Source: Bacillus timonensis
GTDB lineage: Bacteria; Bacillota; Bacilli; Bacillales; Bacillaceae_L
DNA: 64,000 nucleotides
Assembly (NCBI RefSeq): GCF_004799755.1
Contig: NZ_SLUB01000010.1
Span: 48,141 to 112,140, forward strand
Direction of reading: 5' to 3'
Position numbers and translations under genes: made by a program
Notes under the pieces: model-generated
Seen by the model: only the letters and a program-made list of their open reading frames with translations
What the model was told of the DNA's origin: nothing
Databases searched by the model: none
Shown: one piece after another, positions 18,066 to 26,356 of the stretch
Layout: each line of letters starts with the position of its first letter
Numbering within the stretch: position 1 is the stretch's first letter

Positions 18066-19139
18066 TTATTTTTTTCCGAATTGCATTCTCATGCCTGCTA
18101 TTTTGGTGAGGATGAGGTAGGCGATGATACTGAATCCAAGTCCTCCAAGGTGGTAGGATAAGAGGCTTGGAGGTTCATTGTATCTATTGGACGAGCCAAA
18201 TACATTTCCACCAAATAGGTAGAAACAGATAAACACTCCTACTTTTAGATATGGTAGCAAATTCTCATATGCCAAGATTTTACCGTTATTCTCACTTTTT
18301 ATTGGAGTTGATAATCGTTTGATCAAGTATAACGAGATCAAGGTTACAATAATCGGTATGATGATGACGGATAGCTCACCTAAAAATGTAGCCTGTTTCC
18401 AAATAAAGATTTCATTTATTCCATCTTCAAAGTCCAATAATTGTAATGGAAATGAAAGATTCTCAATATAGCTACCAAACTTTTGGATTCCATAGTATTC
18501 TCTTATGAAAAAGTCACCTGTAATGGCTCTATAGTGAGTAGAAATTCCTGACATCACTAAGTTGTATAGTCCGTATGGCAAGAATAAAAAGATCAAACTA
18601 AAGGCAAATTGCGAAACAAAGCTTGCACCGATTAAGCCAATGAACAGACTAAACGTAAAGACTCCGATAAGAGTGACAAGAGCAATCACAAAATAATACC
18701 CGAGTGCAGCTAATGGAAGATATTCATTCATCACAGAATTGAAGAGTACAAACATTGAGATAAATACACTTACTGCCACTGCTAGCGTCAAATGAAAGAC
18801 GCCAAATATCCACTTAGAGAAAAAGATTTCACTTCTCTTGTAAGGTAATGCTAGGGTAAAATCAAAGCTTTGGTTTGTTCGTTCTAATCCAATTAAAGCT
18901 GTGGCCAACAGTATGGATGCAAGAACCTGAAACAATCCTACCTCCAAGAAATTCCCAAAATAAAAGGTGTAGGGCTCTGAATTTCCCCACTCATCCCAGT
19001 GTAAAAGTGAATTCTCTTCGATACTTAAAAAGTTATTCAGTTTATATGGAAAGTAAAGACAAACCAACCATAGCCCCCATACCACAAACTTTGATTGCTT
19101 ATAATTCTTTAGCCAAAGTGCCTTGTTAAACAATGTCAT
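18066..19139 (-). CDS. ABC transporter permease (YtrC/D-like)
   Basis: A 357-residue membrane protein with several hydrophobic segments and no enzymatic motif, the last gene of a GntR-ATPase-permease operon. It overlaps the ATPase gene by 14 bp. The pairing and the regulator type resemble the ytr-type operon of B. subtilis, whose transporters respond to envelope-active compounds. A large hydrophilic loop lies between the first and second membrane segments. The substrate cannot be read from the sequence. Named by context more than by sequence. Confidence 0.75.
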   Translation of the reverse strand: MTLFNKALWLKNYKQSKFVVWGLWLVCLYFPYKLNNFLSIEENSLLHWDEWGNSEPYTFYFGNFLEVGLFQVLASILLATALIGLERTNQSFDFTLALPYKRSEIFFSKWIFGVFHLTLAVAVSVFISMFVLFNSVMNEYLPLAALGYYFVIALVTLIGVFTFSLFIGLIGASFVSQFAFSLIFLFLPYGLYNLVMSGISTHYRAITGDFFIREYYGIQKFGSYIENLSFPLQLLDFEDGINEIFIWKQATFLGELSVIIIPIIVTLISLYLIKRLSTPIKSENNGKILAYENLLPYLKVGVFICFYLFGGNVFGSSNRYNEPPSLLSYHLGGLGFSIIAYLILTKIAGMRMQFGKK

Positions 19140-20010
19140 CCCCTCCTAATGCAGACACAAACATGTCTTCAAGTGACATAGGCAATTCCTCTAAAAGCAA
19201 AGGTTTCTCCTCTTTTAATCGTGATACCACTTCTTCTGTATTTCCTTTTATTAAAAGCGTGTGTACCCGTCCAATTTGGGATAAGACTTCAATATTTGAA
19301 AGCTGCTTGATTTCTTCAGGAATTCCATTTTCTTTAAAGACCACTTGAATCTTTTTATAATGGAGTCTCGCATCCTCCATTGTGACGACTGATTCAATCT
19401 CTCCACCTTTTAACATGATAATGGTATCCGCGATTTTCTCAAGTTCATCTAAATGATGACTAGAAATCAGAAGCGAGATCCTTGATTCTGACACTTCCTC
19501 TAATAAAAACTGGAGTATATTCCTTTTTACTATCGCATCTAGCCCATTTGTTGGTTCATCTAATATAATCAGTTTTGCTCTCGTTGAAATAGCCAAAATG
19601 ATAAATAACAAAGCCTTCATCCCACGTGAAAAGGTCCGTATTTTTCTCTTTTCTGGAAGGTTGAAGCGTTGTAATAGCTGATAAAAATAGGGTTTATCGA
19701 AATTGGCATAAATCGCTTCATATAAAGTCACAAGCTCTTTCATACTGTACCCATTAAATGTGGTATTTGAATCAGGAACAAACACCATTTCCCCTTTCAC
19801 TTCAGGGTTGGTCACGATGTTTTTTCCTTGAAACAAAACCTCCCCTTGATCCGCATCTAAAATGCCAACGAGGCTTCTTAACAATGTTGTTTTTCCGACC
19901 CCATTTCGTCCCACCAAGCCGACAATCGATCCTCCATCCATTGAAAAAGAAATATTTTGTAAGACTTTTTCTCCTTCAATGCTTTTTGAAAGATTTTGTA
20001 CATTAAGCAT
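19126..20010 (-). CDS. ABC transporter ATP-binding protein (YtrB-like)
   Basis: A 294-residue ATPase subunit. Walker A is GLVGRNGVGKTTLLRSL; the signature region reads TFSRGMKALLFIILAISTRA, a variant (FSRGM instead of LSGGQ) common in this exporter group; Walker B with catalytic Glu is LIILDEPTNGLD; the switch His is in LLISSHHLDELEK. A C-terminal extension of about 80 residues follows. It overlaps both neighbours in the operon, implying coupled translation. With the permease it would form an exporter or a sensor transporter. Confidence 0.88.
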   Translation of the reverse strand: MLNVQNLSKSIEGEKVLQNISFSMDGGSIVGLVGRNGVGKTTLLRSLVGILDADQGEVLFQGKNIVTNPEVKGEMVFVPDSNTTFNGYSMKELVTLYEAIYANFDKPYFYQLLQRFNLPEKRKIRTFSRGMKALLFIILAISTRAKLIILDEPTNGLDAIVKRNILQFLLEEVSESRISLLISSHHLDELEKIADTIIMLKGGEIESVVTMEDARLHYKKIQVVFKENGIPEEIKQLSNIEVLSQIGRVHTLLIKGNTEEVVSRLKEEKPLLLEELPMSLEDMFVSALGGDDIV

Positions 20011-20398
20011 TGGAATCCTTCCCCCCTAACTCCTCTACATACTTTTCGATCCACTCCACAAAAGTTTCTTTATTTATCCCGAGATAAGAAGCTTCTACGA
20101 GTAAATGCTTTAATGATTGTTTGATTTCCTCCACTTTTTCATCATCCACCTTCTTTGGAAGCTGTTCGGAAACAAATGTCCCCTTTCCCCTTCGTGTTTC
20201 GATAATTCCTTGTCGTTCAAGCTCTTGATAGGCTTTGCTGACGGTATTTGGGTTAACAAGCAGGATTGAAGAAAGCTCGCGAACACTTACTAATTTTTCG
20301 TCAGGCTGTAGGACTCCTTTTAAAATGAGCTCCTTGACTTGGTTTACAATTTGTTCCCAAATCGGTGTATTACTGCGTTCATCTAACTGAAAATACAA
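20003..20398 (-). CDS. GntR-family regulator, YtrA subfamily
   Basis: A 131-residue regulator with an N-terminal winged helix (IWEQIVNQVKELILKG, VSVRELSSILLVNPNTVSKA, GIIETRRGKGTFVSE) and a short C-terminal dimerisation tail. The small tail defines the YtrA subfamily, which represses neighbouring ABC transporter operons. I place the start at a TTG at 20398, 8 nt after AAGGGG; a GTG at 20407 has no room for a ribosome site. First gene of the operon; a promoter with an overlapping inverted repeat lies upstream, consistent with self-repression. Confidence 0.85.
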   Translation of the reverse strand: MYFQLDERSNTPIWEQIVNQVKELILKGVLQPDEKLVSVRELSSILLVNPNTVSKAYQELERQGIIETRRGKGTFVSEQLPKKVDDEKVEEIKQSLKHLLVEASYLGINKETFVEWIEKYVEELGGKDSNA

Positions 20399-20441
20399 GC
20401 AAAACACCCCTTTCAGTTGTTCTATGTCAATTGTGTTTTAT

Positions 20442-20498
20442 GTGTATTACGTCATATAGTACACTTAATACATTAAATCACATCAATCATCATGTCAA
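20442..20498 (-). promoter_or_regulatory. Promoter and YtrA-type operator of the GntR-ABC operon
   Basis: On the minus strand TTGACA (20493-20498) and TAATGT (20470-20475) are 17 bp apart. An inverted repeat GTGTACTA-N7-TAATACAC (20442-20464) covers the expected transcription start. Arms match at 7 of 8 positions. Such a placement would block transcription when the regulator binds, as for YtrA-family repressors. Confidence 0.55.
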
Positions 20499-20522
20499 TA
20501 TGCGTTCGCCTATTTATTTAAT

Positions 20523-20610
20523 CAAATACGTCAAAGCGTATTTGCGCCCAGATTTTTTAGGCCCACACGAGGTGGGTCATAAAGACGTTGCCACAGGAAG
20601 TGGCGTTTTT
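20523..20610. repeat. Cluster of three short hairpins in the 567-bp gap before ampS
   Basis: Three hairpins follow each other: CAAATACG/CGTATTTG (20523-20544), CCCAC/GTGGG (about 20562-20576) and GCCAC/GTGGC (20590-20604), the last followed by GTTTTT like a terminator. The middle one resembles the hairpin at 49242-49256 in the clpE leader, including the flanking GGGTCA. The rest of this gap (to 20965) holds an inverted repeat and a likely promoter (TACACT at 20905-20910) but no credible gene. Confidence 0.5.
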
Positions 20611-20782
20611 AGTCTTTGATCTTACTGCGAGATACAGTGAAACTTCAATCTGTTTTGATGTATATCCCACAGATTGATAGTTGAACCAATCAGGCTTTTA
20701 CTAGCAATTGCCCCCCATGAGGGCTTAGTGCCAGTTAATGCTGAAAAACTTCCTTTGAAAATCTGTGGCATCCGCCGGAGGC

Positions 20783-20875
20783 ATTTAACTTTATTCAGTC
20801 CTAGATTTGATAGTTGCTCTTCTCGCATTCATCCACTCCAAGAAAAGTAGAGACTCCTATTGAATAAAGTTAAAT
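20783..20875. repeat. Perfect 15-bp inverted repeat with 63-bp spacer
   Basis: ATTTAACTTTATTCA at 20783-20797 and its exact complement TGAATAAAGTTAAAT at 20861-20875 flank 63 bp just upstream of the ampS promoter. Next to the left arm is a GC-rich near-palindrome (GCATCCGCCGGAGGC). It could be the end of a decayed mobile element or a long RNA hairpin; nothing seen decides between them. Confidence 0.6.
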
Positions 20876-20965
20876 TTGTATTTCGCACACCGAAGCAGTT
20901 CTGTTACACTAGAAAGGTAACACTTACATTCGTGCTATGTATAGCATCACAAAAGGAGAATACAT

Positions 20966-22198
20966 ATGTCTAAATTCGAACAAATGCTTGAAAAATATGC
21001 TGATTTAGCTGTTCGCGTTGGTGTTAATGTTCAAAAAGGACAGAACCTTCTTATAAATGCACCTATTTCAGCCGTAGAATATGTAAGGAAAGTTGTCAAA
21101 AAAGCCTATGAGGCTGGAGCAAAAAATGTATATATCGAGTGGAATGATGACGAGATTACACGCACGCGTTTTGACCTAGCACCAGATGAGGCCTTTCTTG
21201 ACTATCCAATGTGGAAGGCAAAAGGAATGGAAGAGCTTGCAGAAAACGGAGCAGCCTTTTTATCGATCATTTCTTCAAATCCGGACTTATTAAAAGGCGT
21301 TAATCCGGAGCGCATTGCCAATGCCAATAAAACGGCAGGTAAGGCGCTTGAAAAATATCGAAATTATTCGCAGGCTGATAAAATCAGCTGGTCTGTCATC
21401 GCTGTTTCTTCTGAAAGTTGGGCTGAAAAAGTTTTCCCTAACTTATCTGCCGAGGAGCAAGTCGAAAAATTATGGGAGGCCATTTTCCAAGCAACTCGTG
21501 TTAATCTTGACGACCCTGTTCAAGCATGGAAGGAACATAACGCAACCTTACATGCGAAGGTGGAATACTTAAACAATAAAAAATATAAAAAATTACATTA
21601 TAAAGCACCAGGTACTGACTTAGTCGTTGAATTACCTGAAGGCCATGTATGGATTGGCGGCGGTGGTGAAAACGAACAAAACATCGAGTTCGTTGCGAAT
21701 ATGCCGACTGAAGAGGTATTTACCGTTCCTAAAAAGGATGGTGTAAATGGATTTGTCAGCAGCACTAAGCCACTTAATTACGGCGGAAGCCTGATTGATC
21801 AATTTACATTAACCTTTGAAAATGGACGAATCATTGATGTGAAGGCGGTAGCAGGTGAAGATACTTTAAAACGTCTTATCGAAACAGATGAAGGTAGCCA
21901 CTATTTAGGTGAAGTTGCACTTGTTCCACATAGCTCACCTATTTCACAATCAAAAATTCTTTTCTACAACACGCTTTTTGATGAAAATGCGTCTAATCAC
22001 TTTGCAATTGGAAATGCATATGCCTTCTGTATTGAAGGCGGTAAAACGATGTCACGCGATGAGCTTCTGAAAAAAGGCGCAAACTCTAGTATCACGCATG
22101 TCGATTTCATGGTTGGTTCAGGTGAGATGGATATTGACGGCATCACTGCCGATGGCAAAATTGAACCTCTCTTCCGCAATGGAAACTGGGCTTTTTAA
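20966..22198 (+). CDS. ampS: AmpS-type M29 metallo-aminopeptidase
   Basis: A 410-residue cytoplasmic aminopeptidase of family M29 (thermophilic aminopeptidase/AmpS/PepS), the same length as B. subtilis AmpS. Family marks include FEQMLEKYADLAVRVGVN at the N-terminus, VWIGGGGENEQNIEFVANMP, HYLGEVALVPHSSPIS, CIEGGKTMSRDE and THVDFMVGSGEMDIDG, which together supply the Glu, His and Asp ligands of the two metal ions. It removes N-terminal residues from peptides. The ATG follows AAAAGGAGAA. Monocistronic, with a strong terminator. Confidence 0.93.
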   Translation: MSKFEQMLEKYADLAVRVGVNVQKGQNLLINAPISAVEYVRKVVKKAYEAGAKNVYIEWNDDEITRTRFDLAPDEAFLDYPMWKAKGMEELAENGAAFLSIISSNPDLLKGVNPERIANANKTAGKALEKYRNYSQADKISWSVIAVSSESWAEKVFPNLSAEEQVEKLWEAIFQATRVNLDDPVQAWKEHNATLHAKVEYLNNKKYKKLHYKAPGTDLVVELPEGHVWIGGGGENEQNIEFVANMPTEEVFTVPKKDGVNGFVSSTKPLNYGGSLIDQFTLTFENGRIIDVKAVAGEDTLKRLIETDEGSHYLGEVALVPHSSPISQSKILFYNTLFDENASNHFAIGNAYAFCIEGGKTMSRDELLKKGANSSITHVDFMVGSGEMDIDGITADGKIEPLFRNGNWAF

Positions 22199-22206
22199 CA
22201 AGTAAG

Positions 22207-22241
22207 GCACCATCAGGGATTTGCTCCCGATGGTGCTTTTT
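22207..22241 (+). terminator. Rho-independent terminator after ampS
   Basis: GCACCATC pairs with GATGGTGC and GGGA with TCCC around the loop, followed by TTTTT. It lies 8 bp after the ampS stop. Confidence 0.88.
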
Positions 22242-22389
22242 CAATTCTCCTCCCTATCCACATGCAATAACAACCAAAAATTTTATCATGGATACTATTG
22301 AAATTCTGTTGGTATTATGTAAATATAGATGACAAGACAGATGTAATTCCACCTGTATGTAAAAAGAAATTTTACAACGGAACATGCAT

Positions 22390-22415
22390 AAGTTTGTGAA
22401 ATTGTTATCAAACTT
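22390..22415. promoter_or_regulatory. Palindrome just upstream of nadC, possible operator
   Basis: AAGTTTG (22390-22396) and CAAACTT (22409-22415) are perfect inverted half-sites 12 bp apart, ending 9 bp before the nadC ribosome site. The inner bases are only partly symmetric. I do not recognise the site as a known NadR/NiaR or Fnr operator. Confidence 0.35.
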
Positions 22416-22436
22416 ATTTAGTTGAGGAGGCAAACT

Positions 22437-23288
22437 ATGAATCTATTAAAATTAAGAAAAATGCTACAGGAGTTTTTACTTGAAGATATTGGTGAACAAG
22501 ATGTCACTAGTCAATCGATTTTTCCGCTTGAGCAAACAAGTCAAGGTGTGTTCATTGCGAAAGATAGTGGAATTATTTCTGGATTAACCATTATTAAAGA
22601 AGCGTATCAATTGTTGGATCCTTCAATCAAAGTCGAACAACGATTTTCAGACGGTGACTTAGTTTCAGTGGGTGATACCATTGCTACTGTTAGCGGACCA
22701 ACTGCTCACCTGCTTACTGGTGAGAGAGTCATTTTAAATCTCGTACAAAGGATGAGTGGCATTGCTACGGTTACCCATAAATGTGTGGAGGCTTTAAACG
22801 ATCCCTCCATTCATATTTGTGACACCAGAAAAACCATTCCAGGACTCCGGATGCTTGATAAATATGCAGTCGTATCCGGCGGCGGTAGGAACCATCGATT
22901 TGGCCTCTATGATGGTGTCATGATTAAAGATAACCATATTGCCTACTGTGGGTCCATTACAAAAGCGGTTCAAGCCGTACGAGAAAGAATCGGTCACATG
23001 GTAAAAATTGAGGTTGAAACGGAAAACGCAGAAGAAGTTTTAGAAGCCGTAAATGCTGGCGCCGATGTCATCATGTTTGATAATCGTAGCCCAGAAGAGG
23101 TGAAGGAATTCACACAATTCGTTCCAAAAGGAATTATAACTGAAGCCTCTGGGGGAATTACCTTAGATAACTTAGCAACCTACTCTGGAACAGGTGTCCA
23201 GTATATATCATTAGGATTTTTAACTCATTCAGCGAAAGCCCTAGATATTAGCTTACAGGTAAAAGAAGGAAACAAGAAATCCTACTGA
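22437..23288 (+). CDS. nadC: Quinolinate phosphoribosyltransferase NadC
   Basis: A 283-residue enzyme that joins quinolinate and PRPP to give nicotinate mononucleotide, the entry step to NAD. Motifs: LEDIGEQDVTS, LTGERVILNLVQRMSGIAT, CDTRKTIPGLRMLDKYAVVS, GGGRNHRFGLYDGVMIKDNH and a C-terminal barrel with VIMFDN and EASGGITLDN. The related ModD family is less likely given the standard NadC motifs. The ATG at 22437 follows GAGGAGG; a TTG at 22422 lies inside that site. Unusually, it is not beside nadA or nadB but starts an apparent operon with a TAXI-TRAP transporter, with no terminator seen between. Confidence 0.88.
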   Translation: MNLLKLRKMLQEFLLEDIGEQDVTSQSIFPLEQTSQGVFIAKDSGIISGLTIIKEAYQLLDPSIKVEQRFSDGDLVSVGDTIATVSGPTAHLLTGERVILNLVQRMSGIATVTHKCVEALNDPSIHICDTRKTIPGLRMLDKYAVVSGGGRNHRFGLYDGVMIKDNHIAYCGSITKAVQAVRERIGHMVKIEVETENAEEVLEAVNAGADVIMFDNRSPEEVKEFTQFVPKGIITEASGGITLDNLATYSGTGVQYISLGFLTHSAKALDISLQVKEGNKKSY

Positions 23289-23348
23289 TTTAAAAAGTTG
23301 AGTGCAGATTCATTTAATTAATCTGATCACCCATTGGGGGTAAACATC

Positions 23349-24362
23349 ATGTCTCAAAGAAATTGGACTTTATCTTTCATTTTAATAATAAGTAGTCTAC
23401 TACTGGCAGGTTGCATGAATAAGGTTGGCGCGGTTTCTGTCGATACTTCAGACACTATTCGAACGACCATCATCGGTGGACGAACAGGCGGTGCATGGTC
23501 TGTTTTTACAGAAGGGATTGCTGAATCGGTTCGTCGAGAACATAAAGGATCGCTGATTACGGTAGAACCGGGCGGAATTGTAGAGAATCCTGCAAGCGTC
23601 GGAACTAACACTGTCCCATACGGAATCTCATACGCTATGACGGCGTACGCGGCATTCAGTGGAACAGAACCCTATAAAGAAGCGTATCCAGATATTCGGG
23701 CAATCAGTGTTGTCATTCCTGCTAACTATTATCAACTGATAGCGCGGGGAGATGTGGAATTTGATTCATTGGATGAGGCAATTAAAAAGAAAGCCCCGAT
23801 ACGACTCGCTGTTGATCAAAGAGGGTCTGCAGGTGAAATTATGACTCGAGCGATTTTACGAGAATACGGGGTCAGTTATCAAGACATTGATTCTTGGGGT
23901 GGTTCTGTTGATCATTTAAGTGGATCAACCACCTTTGAATTGATGGCAGATAATCGTATCGATTTGACCGGTGATGCGGTATCTGTTCCTTCTAGTGATA
24001 TTTTAGAAGCCTCCACAACGAATGATTTAAAATTTATATCAATGAATCAAAATATCCTTCAGGCAGTGGCAAAAAAATTGGGAATGGAACAAGGTACGAT
24101 TACGAGTGGAAGCTATGATTTCTTAGTTCAAGATGTGAGTACCGTCTATACGCCAGCGATTTTAATTGTTCATAAAGATGTACCTGAAGAAGAAGTGTAT
24201 CGCGTCACAAAAGCGATCTATGAAAACTTTGAATACTTAAGTACTGTTCATAAAGAATTTAAAAATCTTTCAGAAAAAAATTTTAGTAAGGTTGGGAAAG
24301 TCCCGCTTCATCCTGGTGCGGAAAAATTTTTAAAAGAAAAAGGACTTATTCCTGAATTCTAG
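23349..24362 (+). CDS. TAXI-family TRAP transporter substrate-binding lipoprotein
   Basis: A 337-residue substrate-binding protein. The signal peptide ends in the lipobox LLAGC (Cys22), anchoring it outside the membrane. Family marks are IGGRTGGAWSVFTEGIAESV, GISYAMTAYAAFSG, ALD-type hinge segments and a C-terminal ILIVHKDVPEEEVYRVTKAI. TAXI proteins feed TRAP permeases with organic acids using an ion gradient. The ATG at 23349 follows GGGGGT at good spacing. It lies 60 bp after nadC and 15 bp before the permease. The ligand is unknown; the link with nadC hints at a pyridine carboxylate (inference). Confidence 0.88.
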   Translation: MSQRNWTLSFILIISSLLLAGCMNKVGAVSVDTSDTIRTTIIGGRTGGAWSVFTEGIAESVRREHKGSLITVEPGGIVENPASVGTNTVPYGISYAMTAYAAFSGTEPYKEAYPDIRAISVVIPANYYQLIARGDVEFDSLDEAIKKKAPIRLAVDQRGSAGEIMTRAILREYGVSYQDIDSWGGSVDHLSGSTTFELMADNRIDLTGDAVSVPSSDILEASTTNDLKFISMNQNILQAVAKKLGMEQGTITSGSYDFLVQDVSTVYTPAILIVHKDVPEEEVYRVTKAIYENFEYLSTVHKEFKNLSEKNFSKVGKVPLHPGAEKFLKEKGLIPEF

Positions 24363-24377
24363 AAGGGAGCTCCCAAC

Positions 24378-26309
24378 ATGATGGGCTTTAAAAACAAATT
24401 ACCAAAGGCCTTCACGGAAGGTGAAAAGCGCCACTTATCTGGACCACATGTAAAGGTATTTTTAGGTTTCGCAGCGATTCTATCGTTGTTCCAAGTTTGG
24501 TCCGTTATTTGGGGGAAATTAGATCCGGTTCAATTGTTGGCTACGCATTTATCTCTTATTCTGTTTTTAACTTTTATATATTTTAGTTTTTCAAAAAAGA
24601 GTGGGTCGAGTGCTTCTCCTACAGGTATTGACTATATCTGTTCATTTTTAGCATTAGGTGCGGGAATCTATTTTAACATCCATGCTGAACGAATCTCGGA
24701 ACGGATCCCGATTGTCGATCCCTTATCTTCATTGGATATACTAGTTGGCTTCGTATTTGTCGTGTTAAGTATTGAAGCAGCACGCCGGACGATTGGGATG
24801 CCGATTGTCATCATTGTATTCATTGGAATCGGCTATGCTCTATGGGGGCATCATTTAGGGGGACTGATTTGGCATCGGGAGTTTTCATTCTCAGAGGTAG
24901 TCGAAGATTTAGCTTTTAGTTTTAATGGACTATGGGGTTCACCAATTGCTGTTGCAGCATCATTTGTGTATATGTTCTTATTGTTTGGAGCGTTTTTACA
25001 GAAAGCTGGTGCGGGTGAATTTTTCTTTCAGTTATCAACGGCTTTGGCTGGAAGAACACGTGGTGGTGCTGCAAAGGTTGCCGTACTAGCTAGTGCGTTT
25101 TTTGGAATGATCTCTGGAAGTCCAACAGCAAATGTCGTGACAACAGGCTCATTTACCATTCCTGTTAGTAAACGCTCTGGTTACAAACCTTCATTTGCAG
25201 CTGCAGTTGAGGCGGCTGCATCTACAGGGGGCAGTATCCTTCCACCAATTATGGGATCGTCTGCCTTCTTAATGGCAGCAATCACACAGATCCCTTATAT
25301 TTCAATCGTGATTGCGGCGATTATTCCGGGCATTTTATATTATCTCTCCTTACTTGCCATGGTTCATTTTGAAGCAGTCCGATTAGATTTACCACAGGCA
25401 AAAAAAGAGGATATTCCTAAAGTTTCGGACGTATTAAAAAAAGGTTGGTACTACTTTATTCCACTCGTTGTCTTGCTCGTTTTTCTTTTAAATGGATATA
25501 GCGCATCCAGAACGGGTTTTTATGGAGTATTAGCCATTGTGATTGTGAGCTGGTTTCGTAAAAAAACGCGAATGGGTATTAAGCAAATTTTTGAAGCGAT
25601 GGTCGATGGTGCCAAATCCTCTACTCCTGTTACAGCCGCATGTGCAGCAGCAGGGTTAGTCATTTCAGGCATCATGTCAACTGGTCTCGGTGGAAAGTTA
25701 ACGAGTGTGGTACTTGGCTTAACAGAAGGTATGCTTATTCCAACTTTACTACTTACTATGCTTATTTGTGTTATTTTAGGAATGGGAATGCCAGTAGCGG
25801 CGGCTTATATTTTAACAGCGATGTTAGCTGCACCTGCATTAATGGAGTTAGGTGTATCCTTAATGTCAGCGCATTTATTTATCGTTTATTTCTCCATATT
25901 TTCGGCGATTACACCACCTGTAGCCGTTGCAGCCTATGCAGCAGCAGGAATTGCAGATAGTAATCCCAATCAAGTGGGGCTAGAAGCCGTTCGACTTGGT
26001 ATAGTCGGTTTCATCGTACCATTTATGTTCGTGTTAGAACCTGCATTATTGTTGGAAGGTCCACTAGTTGAAATCATTCTTGCTTTCTTTACTGCCGTAG
26101 TCGGCGTAGTTTCATTAAGTGCCGGAATCATCGGCAGATTCCAAACGGAAACCAGCGTACTCGACCGAACGCTATTAATCATAAGTGGACTATTGCTTAT
26201 CTACCCACATATTCTATTCAGCTGCTTGGGTATAATCCTATTCATATTCGTTATTATAGTACAGAAAAAGCGCCAGATCCCCTATACCCCTATCCAAAAA
26301 GGGGCATGA
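24378..26309 (+). CDS. TRAP transporter fused permease (DctQM type)
   Basis: A 643-residue integral membrane protein with about 16-18 predicted helices, in which the small and large TRAP subunits are fused, as is usual with TAXI binding proteins. Marks include PIVDPLSSLDILVG, the stretch GMISGSPTANVVTTGSFTIP, EAAASTGGSILPPIMG, GMGMPVAAAYILTAMLAAP and FSAITPPVAVAAYAAAGIA, which belong to the DctM ion-coupled core. It is the last gene of the nadC operon and ends in a strong shared terminator. Confidence 0.92.
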   Translation: MMGFKNKLPKAFTEGEKRHLSGPHVKVFLGFAAILSLFQVWSVIWGKLDPVQLLATHLSLILFLTFIYFSFSKKSGSSASPTGIDYICSFLALGAGIYFNIHAERISERIPIVDPLSSLDILVGFVFVVLSIEAARRTIGMPIVIIVFIGIGYALWGHHLGGLIWHREFSFSEVVEDLAFSFNGLWGSPIAVAASFVYMFLLFGAFLQKAGAGEFFFQLSTALAGRTRGGAAKVAVLASAFFGMISGSPTANVVTTGSFTIPVSKRSGYKPSFAAAVEAAASTGGSILPPIMGSSAFLMAAITQIPYISIVIAAIIPGILYYLSLLAMVHFEAVRLDLPQAKKEDIPKVSDVLKKGWYYFIPLVVLLVFLLNGYSASRTGFYGVLAIVIVSWFRKKTRMGIKQIFEAMVDGAKSSTPVTAACAAAGLVISGIMSTGLGGKLTSVVLGLTEGMLIPTLLLTMLICVILGMGMPVAAAYILTAMLAAPALMELGVSLMSAHLFIVYFSIFSAITPPVAVAAYAAAGIADSNPNQVGLEAVRLGIVGFIVPFMFVLEPALLLEGPLVEIILAFFTAVVGVVSLSAGIIGRFQTETSVLDRTLLIISGLLLIYPHILFSCLGIILFIFVIIVQKKRQIPYTPIQKGA

Positions 26310-26317
26310 ACAAATAG

Positions 26318-26353
26318 AAAAAGTTCAGTGTTATGATGCACTGAACTTTTTTT
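26318..26353. terminator. Bidirectional terminator between the TRAP permease and ABC-F genes
   Basis: A long stem (AAAAAGTTCAGTG pairing with CACTGAACTTTTT) with U runs in both directions between two convergent genes. Confidence 0.88.
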
Positions 26354-26356
26354 GAG

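Noticed and set aside
20622..20828. 68-codon minus-strand frame in the gap before ampS
   Set aside because: No ribosome site, no recognisable motif, and it ends among hairpins; kept only as part of the unexplained structured gap.
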